Source: Datisca glomerata (taxonomy: Eukaryota; Streptophyta; Magnoliopsida; Cucurbitales; Datiscaceae). From it: 64,000 bases of DNA. The stretch lies in NCBI GenBank assembly GCA_003255025.1, contig QANY01007297.1, forward strand, positions 62,001 through 126,000, read 5' to 3'. The notes below the pieces were generated by a model. That model did no database searches. It was not told the DNA's origin and saw nothing but the letters and a program-made list of their open reading frames with translations. A program made the translations under genes and the position numbers. This document shows positions 12,292 through 23,890 of the stretch, piece after piece (position 1 is the first letter of the stretch; each line of letters starts with the position of its first letter).

Positions 12292-12553
12292 TGTAAACTA
12301 AAAACTCACTTGAAATATTTAACTTTTGTATTCCTCTAAGTTATGTTGTCAAATGAAATCAACAAGGCCTTTATATAGACTCTACTCTTGCCAAAAAAAC
12401 TGAAAAACAAATAAATCTATCACCCATTGGCCTTTCATCTACAAACTTTTCATCTACAAAGACTCTTGACCTTTTATGTTTCCACTAACTTCTAAATTGT
12501 AACTTCTAAATTGAAAAAACCCACTAAAAATAACATTTAATGTTTATTCAACA
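12292..12553 (-). repeat. Copia 5' LTR (262 bp)
   Basis: Partner of 9969-10234, adjacent to the Met-tRNA primer site, hence the 5' LTR of the minus-strand element. It begins TGTTGAATAAAC and ends GTTTACA on the minus strand. Confidence 0.9.
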
Positions 12554-13005
12554 TAGTATAAAAACTTGATAACAATGAGAAAAAATTAATCCTACAAAAA
12601 CAATCATGCTGGATAGGTAACCAATGACTTAAAAAGTCCTCATTAATCCTGAAGCATCCATTGTTTCCATCAATAATTTTAAGACGATAAGTTGATGATC
12701 TGCAAGCCATTAATAAATAACCTCAAGAACACTCATATCTCTCCCTTCTTATATCTTCTTCCTCATATAATGCATTATGAGCCAAAACTTCTTTCAAACG
12801 CCTAATATTAAGTATGAATTGTCTAAAATTTCTAAAATCTAGGAAAACAAACTATAATGTTTAAAATATAAAACACTCTAGGTGGTTTGAACTGCCCACT
12901 CACATCATCAATAGTCAATAGTGAGGATTTTGAACATGTTGCCTTACAAACCTGTAAAATGATATAAGCTAGCTCTGAGAAACTTGCTGATAAGAAATAT
13001 ATTAC
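12554..13005. other. CACTA internal sequence, no gene seen
   Basis: AT-rich sequence between the nested copia and the captured exons. No third pinin exon could be recognised here. Confidence 0.4.
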
Positions 13006-13298
13006 CTGTCGAACAAGGCCTCACTGATGAGCTCCATTAGCAACAAAGTTTCGACGGCCAGTACTTGAAAATCAAACCCTACAGAGTCCTCTCGAATCCT
13101 GAAGCCGCTCTGTAATCTGTCATAGCATTAACGTGTGATAGAAATGGGAAAATAAGTAAACAAAACAACTTAGGCTAAAGAGAGCAGAAGGGAAATAAAG
13201 AAAATGAGAAAGACCTCTCGTTATCGGCGTTGAAGCTCATCAATCTCCTTGTGAAGCTCTAGTTCAATCTTCTCCGCTGTTATGTCGTCGCTTCCCAG
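13006..13298 (-). pseudogene. Captured pinin-like gene fragment, two exons
   Basis: The minus strand shows two exons with a preserved intron. Exon 1 (about 13298-13215) reads GSDDITAEKIELELHKEIDELQRR, stop, RE. Exon 2 (13116-13006) continues ITERLQDSRGLCR and later STGRRNFVANGA and GLVR. The 98-bp intron (13117-13214) begins GT and ends AG, and a GT donor follows exon 2. The joined motif 'EIDELxRxQREITERLRDPRGLRRG' with a later 'RQRGFVRP' is, as I recall, the N-terminus of plant pinin-domain proteins, nuclear factors linked to splicing. The start ATG is lost (CTG), the conserved Gln codon is TAA, and two more stops occur in exon 2. It lies inside the CACTA element, so it is probably a transduplicated host fragment. 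Confidence 0.65.
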
Positions 13299-13729
13299 TT
13301 GATGGTTGGGGTTTTAGACCCAAAAGAGTAGAAGCGAAGAAGAATAGCTTGAACCCATACCGTCTCGAAGAACAAAGATGAAAACCCTTAGGCCTCCGAC
13401 AATTTCAAAACTTTTCCTCCAAAAAGTTCTCTCTTTGATAAAGCCACCCCTGATCCTCTATAAAAAAACACCTTAAGATCTATGAAAACAATAAAAAAAC
13501 TAAGGGACCAAAACAATTAAATAAGACTTGTAGCAACATCAGAGACACGAGCTCCATCAATTCATTTGGTAACTGTTTCTGCCGTAGAACGAGTAGAGAA
13601 TCCAGATGGTTCTTGAGTGAGAGAGAGAAATAGAGAAGAGAGAGAGAGATGTGGAGAGTGAAATTTGGGTTCAAGTTCGGGAAAGGTAAAATGAAATGTA
13701 AGATGAAACTAGGGTTTGGGTTAGCTTAA
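13299..13729 (-). other. Possible captured 5' leader and promoter of the pinin-like gene
   Basis: Upstream of the pinin-like exon 1 on the minus strand lies moderately GC-rich, CT-containing sequence resembling a plant 5' leader (GGGTTTTCATC.., CTCTCTCTTCTC near 13640). The 64-codon frame at 13480-13674 shows no domain. A captured promoter or leader is plausible but inferred only from position and composition. Confidence 0.3.
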
Positions 13730-13973
13730 ATAAGATGACATTTTTGAAAATAAAGAAAACTTTGGCTAATAAGAGAGTTTTTTATATTATAAAACGATGA
13801 CAGTTTATTTTTGCATTGTCATCGTAGATAATACATTTATGACAGTTAATTAGAAACTATCATATTATCAAAATTAACCCACCCAACACCTTTTTTCCTT
13901 TTATAGGTTTTACAAAACTGTCATTGTAATAAATAAATGTTTGCCATTGTATCCTAGTTTTGTAGTAGGGAGT

Positions 13974-14779
13974 TAAGGATTTAAATTAATTTGTTACCAT
14001 GCCCAGGTTGTTAATTTTGAATTGGAAGAGGTACTTTCTCAAGGAGCTTATATGATTTGGTATTATGTTTGATATGGACCGTTTTTCCATCAACTAATGC
14101 TTAGTGTTGCTATGAACCTTCTCTATCTATAAGTTTTGTTATAGTCTTATAAGACATTGTTTAGATAAACTTGGCTGCTTGTTAAATGTCACATTTTAAG
14201 ATAGAAGATAATAAACTTAGTTTGCAGTTAAATGTCAGAATTTTCTTGCTCTCCACCAACGACTATATTATATCATGGAATGTTGTAAGTCTGCCACTAA
14301 TTCTTAACTTTCTTATCTAATAAGTCATTTTTTACTTATTGATCATTTAGATTGTACTATTTGGAATAAGAGGTTTGCTCCTTCATCTGGATGGATCATC
14401 CGTGCTTTGGTATAACACTTTGATCTTGTCCCGAAACATCACCAAGGTAGTTACATGCGCCACCACCTTCTCACGAAGGAAAACCACCAAGTGAACCTCC
14501 TAGGGTAACTCTACCTTCAGTACATAAATGTGAATTTATACGGATTTTAATTTTTTTGGATAAATTACTTTTGCTTGCTATCATTTTGAGATGTGATTTC
14601 TAGTAGACAATTAGTCTGTAACAATTTTGACTAATTAAATAAAATGATATGTGATTTTGTTACTTTGTGATATTTTCTGAAAACTTATTTATTTTTTATA
14701 TTTGTACAATTGTAAGTATAAGTAATAAAAAAGTTATTAAAAAATATTTAATAACATTAACAACACAATAAGTAATGAG
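13974..14779. other. No gene seen
   Basis: AT-rich DNA between two CACTA-type ends. The stretch near 14380-14520 is less AT-rich and could be a decayed exon, but I recognise no protein in it. Confidence 0.35.
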
Positions 14780-15117
14780 AAATGTTATGAAAGACCTACT
14801 ATAGCATTTATAAAACACTATTAAAGACCTATGAGCATTTACAAAATGATGTACTTACTACAACATATATAATATGAAAGGCTTTTTATAGCATTTTTAA
14901 AATACTATGAAAGGCTTTTTATAGCGTTTAGAAATGCTATAAAAAGCTTTTGATAGTGTTTAATAAACGCTATCATGGGCTTTTTATAGCGTTTAAAAAA
15001 TGCTATCATAGGTAGCGAACTTTTAATAACGTCGGTATACATAACGCTTTCAAAAACGCTATCAAAATCCTATGTTAGCATTTTTTGGACGCTATCGTAG
15101 CCTTTTTTGTTGTAGTG
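14780..15117. mobile_element. CACTA-like terminus with subterminal repeats
   Basis: A run of related units such as AAAGGCTTTTTATAGCGTTTA and TGCTATAAAAAGCTTTTGATAG, in both orientations, ends at 15117 with CCTTTTTTGTTGTAGTG, the exact inverse of the CACTACAACAAAAAAGG terminus at 8630. This is a right end of a related CACTA family. A matching left end is not clear; TACTACAACATATATAATATG at about 14857 may be a degenerate one, which would make a 0.26-kb MITE. Confidence 0.6.
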
Positions 15118-15118
15118 G

Positions 15119-15262
15119 ACCATGCACACATGCATGCATCCATCCATGCACACATGCATGCATCCATCCCTGCATCCATCCATGAATACATACATACATG
15201 CATGCATCCATCCATGCATGCATCCATATATGTATACATTCATACATACATACATGTTACAC
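15119..15262. repeat. CATG/CATC satellite
   Basis: Imperfect tandem repeats of CATGCATCCATC, CACATGCATG and CATACATA, starting two bases after the CACTA end at 15117. Open frames on both strands (Cys/Met/His rich) are artefacts of the repeat. Confidence 0.9.
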
Positions 15263-16437
15263 CTGCACACGTTTATATACACTAATAAAAAGTACGTGTT
15301 ATATATTGTATATAACTTATGTTTTATATTATTATATATATTTATATATTGTATAAATGTGCAAGATATTTAATATACACCTGTTATGTATAACATAAAT
15401 AATATATAGGCTTTGGTAGTTTTTCTTATGTCCTTTTAGAGATCAAGCCTTTAAGTACGGTGAACAAAAAAACCTTATTTTATAAAAAAAAAAAATATAG
15501 GAGGAGCGGTTGACTATCTACTTAGACTCAAAACATTTCATCTACCCCTACCCCCACTGTCCCATCATCACTGCATCTATGTCTAGGCATAATCTTAAGA
15601 GTAATCGAACAGCGGACAATATGAAGTAGATATTCCACATATCTAGAACTAGTACTATGACACGAACCTGGGCCTTGGCCAATGATTTTGGTCAGTTATG
15701 CACCTAAACTCACCTTGCTGCGAAAAATATAGCCTTAAAATAGGGGTTCCAACCTTAGGAGCTCTAAAACACTAATTTAAAATCTAATAAAAGGAGTTGG
15801 AGTCGCTCAAATGAGAATCTTGTAAGAATGCATTTTTTGAAAGATGCAAAGATCCAAATGCAACCATAAGAATCAAACTCTTTGAATTTCATCGTTCAAA
15901 CATAAGGAACAACCATCCAGATAGAACACATGAACATCATTAGATTGTGTGGCATCATCAAATGTGTACAATGATGATCAAAGGAATAACGATCCTTCTG
16001 GACCAAAAATACATCAATCTGGATGATGTGTCACCCATGTTTATTGTGACATGTGGACCTATTTAAACTCCGGTTGAAAATGTGTCCTATATTATCTGTC
16101 TTTATCACCTTTGAGCTGGTTAATTAAAAGCTCTAATTATATATCTTTGACGCATTAGATGATAACCTGGCTAACTTTGATTAGAAGGATTGAAAAAATA
16201 ACAAAAGTCAACCTCATTTCCACACAAAAAAAACCTTCATGTAATAAAGATAAACACAAGCTTAATTACTTTTATTATTAAAGACACACACATATCGATA
16301 ATTTAATACAGAGCAAATTATAAATTATTACCGTTAGACGAAGTCCTCATGGTACGTCTATGTGTGAAAACCATGAGTTTATATGGTTTCTTTATTCTCA
16401 CACCTTTACCCTAAGAAAACACCCAATCAAACACTTC
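15263..16437. other. No gene seen
   Basis: Mixed AT-rich sequence, including a short AT microsatellite-like region at 15300-15400. No supported gene or element was found. It contains the region that should hold the missing 3' end of the chitinase gene, but no trace of that end is readable. Confidence 0.4.
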
Positions 16438-17615
<1,178 letters not shown>

Positions 17616-17686
17616 ACTCGATTTACACTTATTCATGAGCTTTTATAAACGGAGAGTGCTATGCTTTCTGGGTGTTTGGGCTGCCT

Positions 17687-17696
17687 CTATTTATAG
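17687..17696 (-). promoter_or_regulatory. TATA box of the chitinase gene
   Basis: The minus strand reads CTATAAATAG, a consensus plant TATA box, about 72 bp upstream of the chitinase ATG at 17615. Spacing fits a short leader. Its survival suggests the gene was lost recently. Confidence 0.6.
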
Positions 17697-18036
17697 TGTT
17701 TTTCAATGGCTTTGCCTCTGACTAAGATAAGGTTTGGTGTATTTGTCTTTTTTATTTAATATGTATAGAATATTTCTAGTCTTGCTTGATTACATAGCAA
17801 CTGAGAAGTTTTTTTTTGTGTATAATTATCATTATCATCATTGCCTTATCTTTTGTCAAAAAAATGACTTCTGAAAAAAAAAATATATTCTCTTTCTTCT
17901 TACTTTTAGTTTCAAACAAACATGGAAATGATATTTTCAACTCCTAAATTCTTATGTTCTCTTTTCTCCTTTCCGACTTGCATGGTGCAGAAACAAATTT
18001 GAATGTCAAGCTTGTTTATAACTTTGTCTTCAATAT

Positions 18037-18194
18037 CACTACATAAAAACAATGCTATTGTGACGGTTTTTTGGTCTTTCGCGACAGTTTTGAACTAGCA
18101 GCAGTATGACGATTTTGTTGTAGTATGATGACGGTTTTGAACTAGCAGCACTGACGCTAAAAAACCATCGGAATATGATAAATTTCTTGTAGCA
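18037..18194. mobile_element. 158-bp non-autonomous CACTA MITE
   Basis: The left end is CACTACATAAAAAC and the right end AAATTTCTTGTAGCA, an imperfect inverted match. Both flanks carry TAT (18034-18036 and 18195-18197), fitting the 3-bp CACTA target duplication. Inside, the unit GACGGTTTTGAACTAGCAGCA occurs twice with small changes. The element is too small to encode anything. Confidence 0.6.
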
Positions 18195-18197
18195 TAT

Positions 18198-19107
18198 CTT
18201 GTCCCTGACAAAGATTTTTGTAAAGTACTAGCACCACTATAAAACACAATATTATACGTACCTTTCCTATAAGACTTGTAAAAACCGTTACAGCTTAATA
18301 TATGCAGTGATGTCCAAACAATATTATGAACTTCTAACTATTGAACATTTTTTATGGAAAACAAATATATTGTACAATTAATTAAGAACACTTCCAATAC
18401 ATTCTGGATGGCTTTGATTTGAAGCAATATCCTTGCTTTTCGTATTAGTTATTTCTTTGGACGGCTCTCCTATTAAGCAATTAAAATCTATAATCTCTCT
18501 ATTACGGAAAAATTAGTGCCGCTGTACAAGGATAGAAAATATATAAATTAATCATCTGTGAATATTACTTTTCTTATGGTGCTTACGTTCTTGTTCTGAT
18601 ATCCAAAACTATTTTTTTTTTGTACTTCAAAATTTTTGGGTCATATTTGACTTTAAAAATTTTATGTAGCACCACAATAGTCATAACATTACTCTTAATT
18701 CAATTTTGTATCTTAATTTGTATTAAGGAAAAAATACTTGCATTGTGTTAATTCAGATTACTTGTTCTTTATAAAAATTATATCGTGCGTAAAAGAAAGA
18801 CTCTTTCAAAGTCCAGTCAGATTAGGTTTTTAACCTCTTTATTCTTATTCAAAGCTGAGTTTAATCTATGAAATCTTATTAAAAATATCAAACATATAAT
18901 CAAAATCTAAAGAATTCGATCCCTTCAACATAGTACATCTTTATCCTAAGAAATGGTTATATTTCATCTATTATTGAAAACTTCATATACCATCGAATAA
19001 GTCTTCCCACGTTAGCTTATTCTAACTCTTTGGAAATTTTATATGTTATCTAATCCTGAGTGTTGAAGATTTTGACAAAAAGAAATCCTAACTGTTAGAG
19101 AAAGAAA
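18198..19107. other. No gene seen
   Basis: AT-rich sequence without supported open frames or repeats, between the MITE and the retroposon target duplication. Confidence 0.4.
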
Positions 19108-19118
19108 TTTCTATTATT
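19108..19118. repeat. Target site duplication, left
   Basis: TTTCTATTATT, identical to 20268-20278. Confidence 0.6.
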
Positions 19119-20267
19119 ATTTTTTTGTCAAAGGAAAATATATTAACCAAAATATTACACATATACAAGGGGCATACCCCAGATATACAACATGCACTAT
19201 AATGCTAAGACTCAAAACTAGATTGACAATAAAAGTACACTATACTACAAAACTAGGAGCAACTAAATTACAAGATACATCACAGGATAGATACGACACA
19301 TAAATCACAAAGGGAAATCACAGACATAAGCAAATCAAGAGAAAATTACCCTAGCGACAAACCAGCACAACAACCAACCAACAAACCAACACAGTACAAT
19401 ACCTAGCTTAACACCTCAAACAGTCACCAAGGTACACCAAAACGCAGACAGACTAATCTACACATCTAAGTGGTGCAAACATAGAATCGAGAATTGAAAA
19501 GAGACCAATACCATAAAACAAAACTAATCGAGTGACCACACTGGGACCCTTCAACCGGCTAGATACGACCCCAGCTAGCATTGTTTAGGCCATCCATACA
19601 AATCCAACCTTAGATCTCAAAGACCAATTCGCAAAGAAGACACAGTTAGAACGGAGTCCAGGCCTCAAGCATCGCCAAGGTTCAAAATAGAGGCAGAAAA
19701 TTGCACATGCAGACGGAGGGGGAAGGCAAGTCCGGTTGAAAAATCTCCCCCATCCATGGTGAGATCTAGTAACGGCCCAAGGGAAAACGACGATCACGAA
19801 CGTGGTGAAAACAGGGCAAACTGAGCTTCTTTTATGACGATCAAAGGAACCTGAATGTAGAAGACAAAAATCGAGGCTAACCCCGTGTCTCAAAGGAGCA
19901 CCTCAAGATAGTTTCAAAATAAGACCCAAACGCCACAAATGGTACAAACTGAATCTGAATTTCAAAATGCCTAAACGAAACCCTCCACAAGAGGCCTAAG
20001 CCAGATGAAGAAAATTGAAGAAGACCCGTTGAGATGAAAACAGGAAGACTGAAGAGGACCCGTCGAGATGAAACATGAAGACCAAGGAACCTCTCTTCAT
20101 ACCCCAGAAGTGGATGCCTAAAAGAAAGGCGGAGCTGAGCCTCGAGCTTGTCGGAGCTCAGGGCCAGACTCGACAGAGATCACAGCACAGTCCTACCCGC
20201 GGCTAGGGTTTCGTTAAGGAGAAGAGTTTAGAGAGAAGCGAGACCTTCTCTCTCTAGACTTTATGCT
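19119..20267 (-). mobile_element. 1.15-kb non-LTR retroposon-like insertion with 11-bp target duplication
   Basis: TTTCTATTATT occurs at 19108-19118 and again at 20268-20278, bracketing sequence that is clearly richer in GC than its surroundings. In minus orientation the insert begins with a CT-rich leader and 'AACGAAACCCTAGCCGC', and ends GGTATGCCCCTTGTATA...TTTGACAAAAAAAT, an A-rich tail next to the target duplication. This is the arrangement expected of LINE-mobilised insertions. No reverse transcriptase is encoded, and the 102-codon frame at 19585-19893 has no recognised domain. It may be a deleted LINE (5' leader joined to 3' end) or a long SINE-like non-autonomous family. Confidence 0.6.
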
Positions 20268-20278
20268 TTTCTATTATT
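20268..20278. repeat. Target site duplication, right
   Basis: TTTCTATTATT, identical to 19108-19118. Confidence 0.6.
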
Positions 20279-20726
20279 CGATTATAAGACTTTATGTTTT
20301 TCGATTATGATGCTGATACGTCATACATTAGAGAAATATTTTCAATATTTATAGAAAACTGAGTTTTTAATACTTTTTTATATAATCTAATGTCATGTCA
20401 TGTATCTTAAAATATATTCATATTTTGAGAAGAGATAGTGCATGAGTTTTTGAAATTTAAAAAAGATGCACATACGATCTAATGATATAAAAGAGTATTG
20501 AATGTTTGTTCAGTACTCGAGATTACTGAAAATTTTCACATATTAAACATTAAACAATGTTCCAGGCGTAAATAACTTAGAAAACATGAAAACTTCTACA
20601 ATGTCGGGAAATTATTCTCGACATTGATGATGGACCATTGTGGTCTTGGATTTCTTTTGAAGATCCGAGAACATAAGACCTAGCCAGTCACTTGAAAAAT
20701 TTTACATTTTGTTTCATTTTGTTTTT

Positions 20727-21660
20727 TTAGGGTTCACCAAATATGTGTATGAGTTCATCAAATATATACTGAGATTCACCAATTGTGTACTGAGGTTCAT
20801 CAAATATAAATAAATTAATAACTTAGAGGAGTTCACCAAATATATACTGGGGTTCGCCAAATGTGTACTCGGGTTCACTAAATATGTACAAAATTAATTT
20901 TGTACATATTTGATGAACTCCAGTACATTTGGTGAACCCATGTACATGTTTGGTGAACCCATGTACATGTATGGTAAACCCCAGTACATATTTGGTAAAC
21001 TCCAATACATATTTAGTAAACCCCTCCCAAAATTATTAATTTTGTACGTATTTGGTGAACTCCACTACATATTTGATGAACCACAGTACATATTTAATGA
21101 ATTCCAGTACATTTTAGGTGAAACCCTCCAAGAATTATTAATTGTGTACGTATTTAGTGAACCTCACCACATATTTGGTGAATCTCAACACATATTTGGT
21201 GAACCCCTAATGTAGTGGAGCTCACTAAATACGTACAAATAAATCATTCTTAGAAGAGTTAACCAATACTGCGGATGACTAAATATGTACAGTGATTCAC
21301 CAGATATGTACTTGAGCTCACCATATATGTACAAAATCGATTTTGTACATATTTGATGAATCTCAATACATATTTGGTGAACCGCGATACATATTTGGTG
21401 AACTCATGCATATATTTGATGAACTCCATTACATATTTGGTGAACACCTTAAAAATTATTACTTTTTATGTATTTTGTGAATTTCACTACATATTTGGTG
21501 AACTCGGTACATATTTGGTGAACTCAAGTACATAATAGGTGAACCCTTCAAAAAATTATTAATTTTGTACGTATTTGGTGAACTCCAGTACATATTTGGT
21601 AAACCTTGGTACATATTACGAGAACCCATGTACATTTTTGGTGAACCCCTGTATATTTTT
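20727..21660. repeat. Inverting minisatellite array (about 21-24 bp units)
   Basis: Tandem degenerate units of the form GGTGAACTCCAGTACATATTT. Units run in minus orientation at about 20727-20890, plus at 20900-21205, minus again at 21215-21335, and plus at 21340-21655. The two minus-to-plus switches are perfect palindromes: 30 bp at 20881-20910 (AATATGTACAAAATT..) and 28 bp at 21325-21352 (ATATGTACAAAATCG..). A higher-order unit starting AAATTATTAATTTTGTACGTATTTGG recurs near 21031, 21131 and 21552. Open frames here encode only repetitive Tyr/Phe/Gly/Glu peptides and are not genes. Confidence 0.85.
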
Positions 21661-22650
21661 TATAACTTTATACCGGCGACTTTAGAACCTTTTACCAGCA
21701 TTTTTATGCTCTATCCCAGCATTTTCTCTACCCTATAGTGGCGGTTTCTGCATCTTATACCGGTAATTTTTGTCCAAATAACGACAGTTCGTGGCCGCTT
21801 TTTCAATCTTTGGCTGGTTGTTGTTGTTTTTTTGGCGGTTTTGCATCAATGCAATGATTTTTAAGACCTTTTTATGAAGACATTTCAACAAATTTGATTT
21901 TTTAAAATTAATCATGGTATACTCGATGAATCCCAAACTAAGATATCAAGATTCTTGATTTTTCAATGCGAACATTAAGCATATTCACTTATATTTTTAA
22001 TTAAATTTGAATTACATCATAAATTGTTAAAACAAATAACACCTATTAATAAATGCTTAAGAATATATTTTTTTACCATTTAACAAACATGTATAACCCT
22101 AAATCCCGATTCACGTAAAGAATCAAAATCAATAAGTATGTATTACAAATATATATGGATCTAAATTCTAGGTCCCTTTTTCTCTTTCATACAATTATAT
22201 CTTAAATTTATCATTTTACACACTATTATGTCTTACACTGATTGATTCCTAATTTTTCACTATCTAACGAACATGTATAACCTCCAAGGTTGGAGGTGAA
22301 GACCTTTAGATTTATGGTGAATCCCACCACATTTTAGAAGAACACCTCGAAAAAAATTAATTTTTAAATTTTGGTGAACACCTCAAGTATTTTTTGTACC
22401 CCCTACAAATTCATTGATCCCCTAAAATTGTAATGACCACTCATCATGTCTCAATCGCCACTCAAAATCCCCTAATCATCATCCTGAAAGTGATAATCGC
22501 ATTTTCATGGCCAAGCGCCATTAAAACGGCTTCAATTGCCATTGCACTTCCTAATCGTCATATCTGAATAGACGATCGCCATAGTGGTCCCTAAACGCCA
22601 TCAAAATGGCCCTAATCACCATTGAAATGGCTATAATCGTCGTCTTCACA
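21661..22650. repeat. Further degenerate short repeats (ACCGGC and CGCCAT families)
   Basis: About 21665-21800 contains repeats around TTATACCGGC/CTATCCCAGC with a T-rich spacer. About 22435-22645 contains repeats of the type AATCGCCATTAAAATGGCCCT. A 19-25 bp motif (ACGAACATGTATAACCC) recurs at about 22083, 22265 and, more diverged, 22955. No genes. The similar texture of 20.7-23.9 kb suggests one large repeat-rich element or satellite domain. Confidence 0.55.
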
Positions 22651-23329
22651 ATAAATCCTAAACTCGTTATTTTTTAAATAATTATCATACACCATGAAAA
22701 TCACCGATAAAAATAGAAAAAACTCATTCTCCCAATGAAAACACTCAAGATATTCACTTATTATGTGAAAGTAGATTGGATTAAGTAAGGATTTCTGAAG
22801 TAATTGAACACTTATTCATAAACTCGATAAAAATTGTCATTGATAATGTTGTTGTACTTTTGTGAGAAGTACCGAGCGAGACAGGTTTTCACTATATATA
22901 ATTATACGTTGTCATGTTATAATGGTCAGTAAATCCTATTTATCAGTTTGACGAACACACATAACCCTTAAGATTGGATTCTACTGTTAAATAGAGCCTA
23001 TCCGCTAAAAGTTTGAAATTAAATATTGAAATTTGAAATTTAACCTTTTACTTTATGATTATAATCCCATAAAATTTGAAAACAACTCCATTTATGTTTT
23101 AATTTATAAGCATATAAATATATTTTTTAAATCGCCACGTGCGCATGGCGAATCTTCATGGATAAAAAGTGTTTACGACCTGCAGGTAAAGATTATGGCG
23201 CAATCGTCATGTTCTTAGTTGGATCTATCCCGACGGTTTTGTATATGTAAGGCGGTTTATAATATCTATTGCATCAGTTTTTGGTTCTATACCGGCAGTT
23301 ATTTTCTACACTTGACCATTTTTATATTT
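22651..23329. other. No gene seen
   Basis: AT-rich sequence with one diverged copy of the ACGAACATGTATAACCC motif. The frame at 23033-23218 has no recognised domain. Confidence 0.4.
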
Positions 23330-23890
23330 TAGCCACATACACTTAGCAATTTTTTATCCCTTTGTTATGTCACTTAGTCGTACACTTAGTCATTTTAAAC
23401 ACTTAACAATTATACACATTATTAATTTTTATGTACTTAGCTATTTTCACACACTTAATAATTTTCACACTTTTTATTTTCAAACACTTAATTATTTTCA
23501 CACATTTTTATATACTTAGCCATTTTACACGCTTAGTCATTTTCATATATTTAGCCATTTTCATAGACTTAACTATATTCACACACTTGGTCATTTTTAT
23601 ATATTTTCATATTTTTGCTTATGCACTTTGTCACATACACGCTGCAATTTTCATTCAGTAAAATTTTCTAACCCTTTAACATTTTTATTTACTTGTTTTG
23701 TCACTTGACTATATTTTTATGCACTTAGGCATTTTCACATACACTTGGTCATTTTCATATACTTAGTCATTTTTATGAGTTTAACTATATTCACATACTT
23801 GGTTCATTTTCACACATTTTCATATTCTTACCATTTTCATGTAGTTTTTATGATAGTTAAGTCAGTTTTACACATTTAAGCACCTATAAT
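23330..23890. repeat. Minisatellite, 17-20 bp units
   Basis: Degenerate tandem units of the form ACTTAGTCATTTTCACATA, in one orientation, at least 25 copies by eye. The 76-codon frame at 23431-23661, rich in Ile/Phe/His/Leu, is the translation of the repeat. Confidence 0.8.

Larger units (their letters stand above)
9969..12553 (-). mobile_element. Ty1/copia retrotransposon, internally deleted, nested in CACTA
   Basis: Two nearly identical direct repeats of about 265 bp (9969-10234 and 12292-12553) start TGTAAACTA and end TTCAACA on the plus strand, so the minus-strand LTRs begin TGTTGAAT and end TTTACA. A Met-tRNA primer site lies next to the 5' LTR, and a purine tract (TTATGGGGGAGTTTT) abuts the 3' LTR at about 10235-10250. 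The internal region is only about 2.05 kb. The gag start is joined directly to the integrase C-terminal region, so most of gag, protease and the integrase core are deleted. Flanks CAGTG (9964-9968) and TAGTA (12554-12558) may be a decayed 5-bp target duplication. Confidence 0.9.
8630..13970. mobile_element. CACTA element with AGT target duplication (Pack-CACTA candidate)
   Basis: The left end begins CACTACAACAAAAAAGG at 8630. The right end reads CCTAGTTTTGTAGTAGGG to 13970, an imperfect inverted match with the outer bases mutated. A 3-bp AGT lies at both flanks (8627-8629 and 13971-13973), the target duplication size expected for CACTA transposons. Subterminal tracts carry repeated GACGGG/GTCAT (left) and TGACAGT/GTCAT (right) motifs. 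No CACTA transposase frame is present, so the element is non-autonomous. It holds a copia insertion (9969-12553) and pinin-like exons (13006-13298). Without the copia insertion it is about 2.75 kb. Confidence 0.75.

Noticed and set aside
13480..13674. 64-codon minus frame beside the pinin-like exons
   Set aside because: No domain, and it does not splice into the pinin-like frame; more likely captured leader sequence.
15070..15373. Cys/Met/His-rich frames on both strands
   Set aside because: Artefacts of the CATG satellite.
19585..19893. 102-codon minus frame inside the retroposon-like insertion
   Set aside because: No recognisable domain; likely chance in GC-richer non-coding sequence.
20823..21535. 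Several 60-100 codon frames rich in Tyr, Phe, Gly and Glu
   Set aside because: They are translations of the inverting minisatellite and occur on both strands of the same array.
23431..23661. 76-codon Ile/Phe/His/Leu-rich frame resembling a membrane protein
   Set aside because: Direct translation of the ACTTAGTCATTTTCAC minisatellite.
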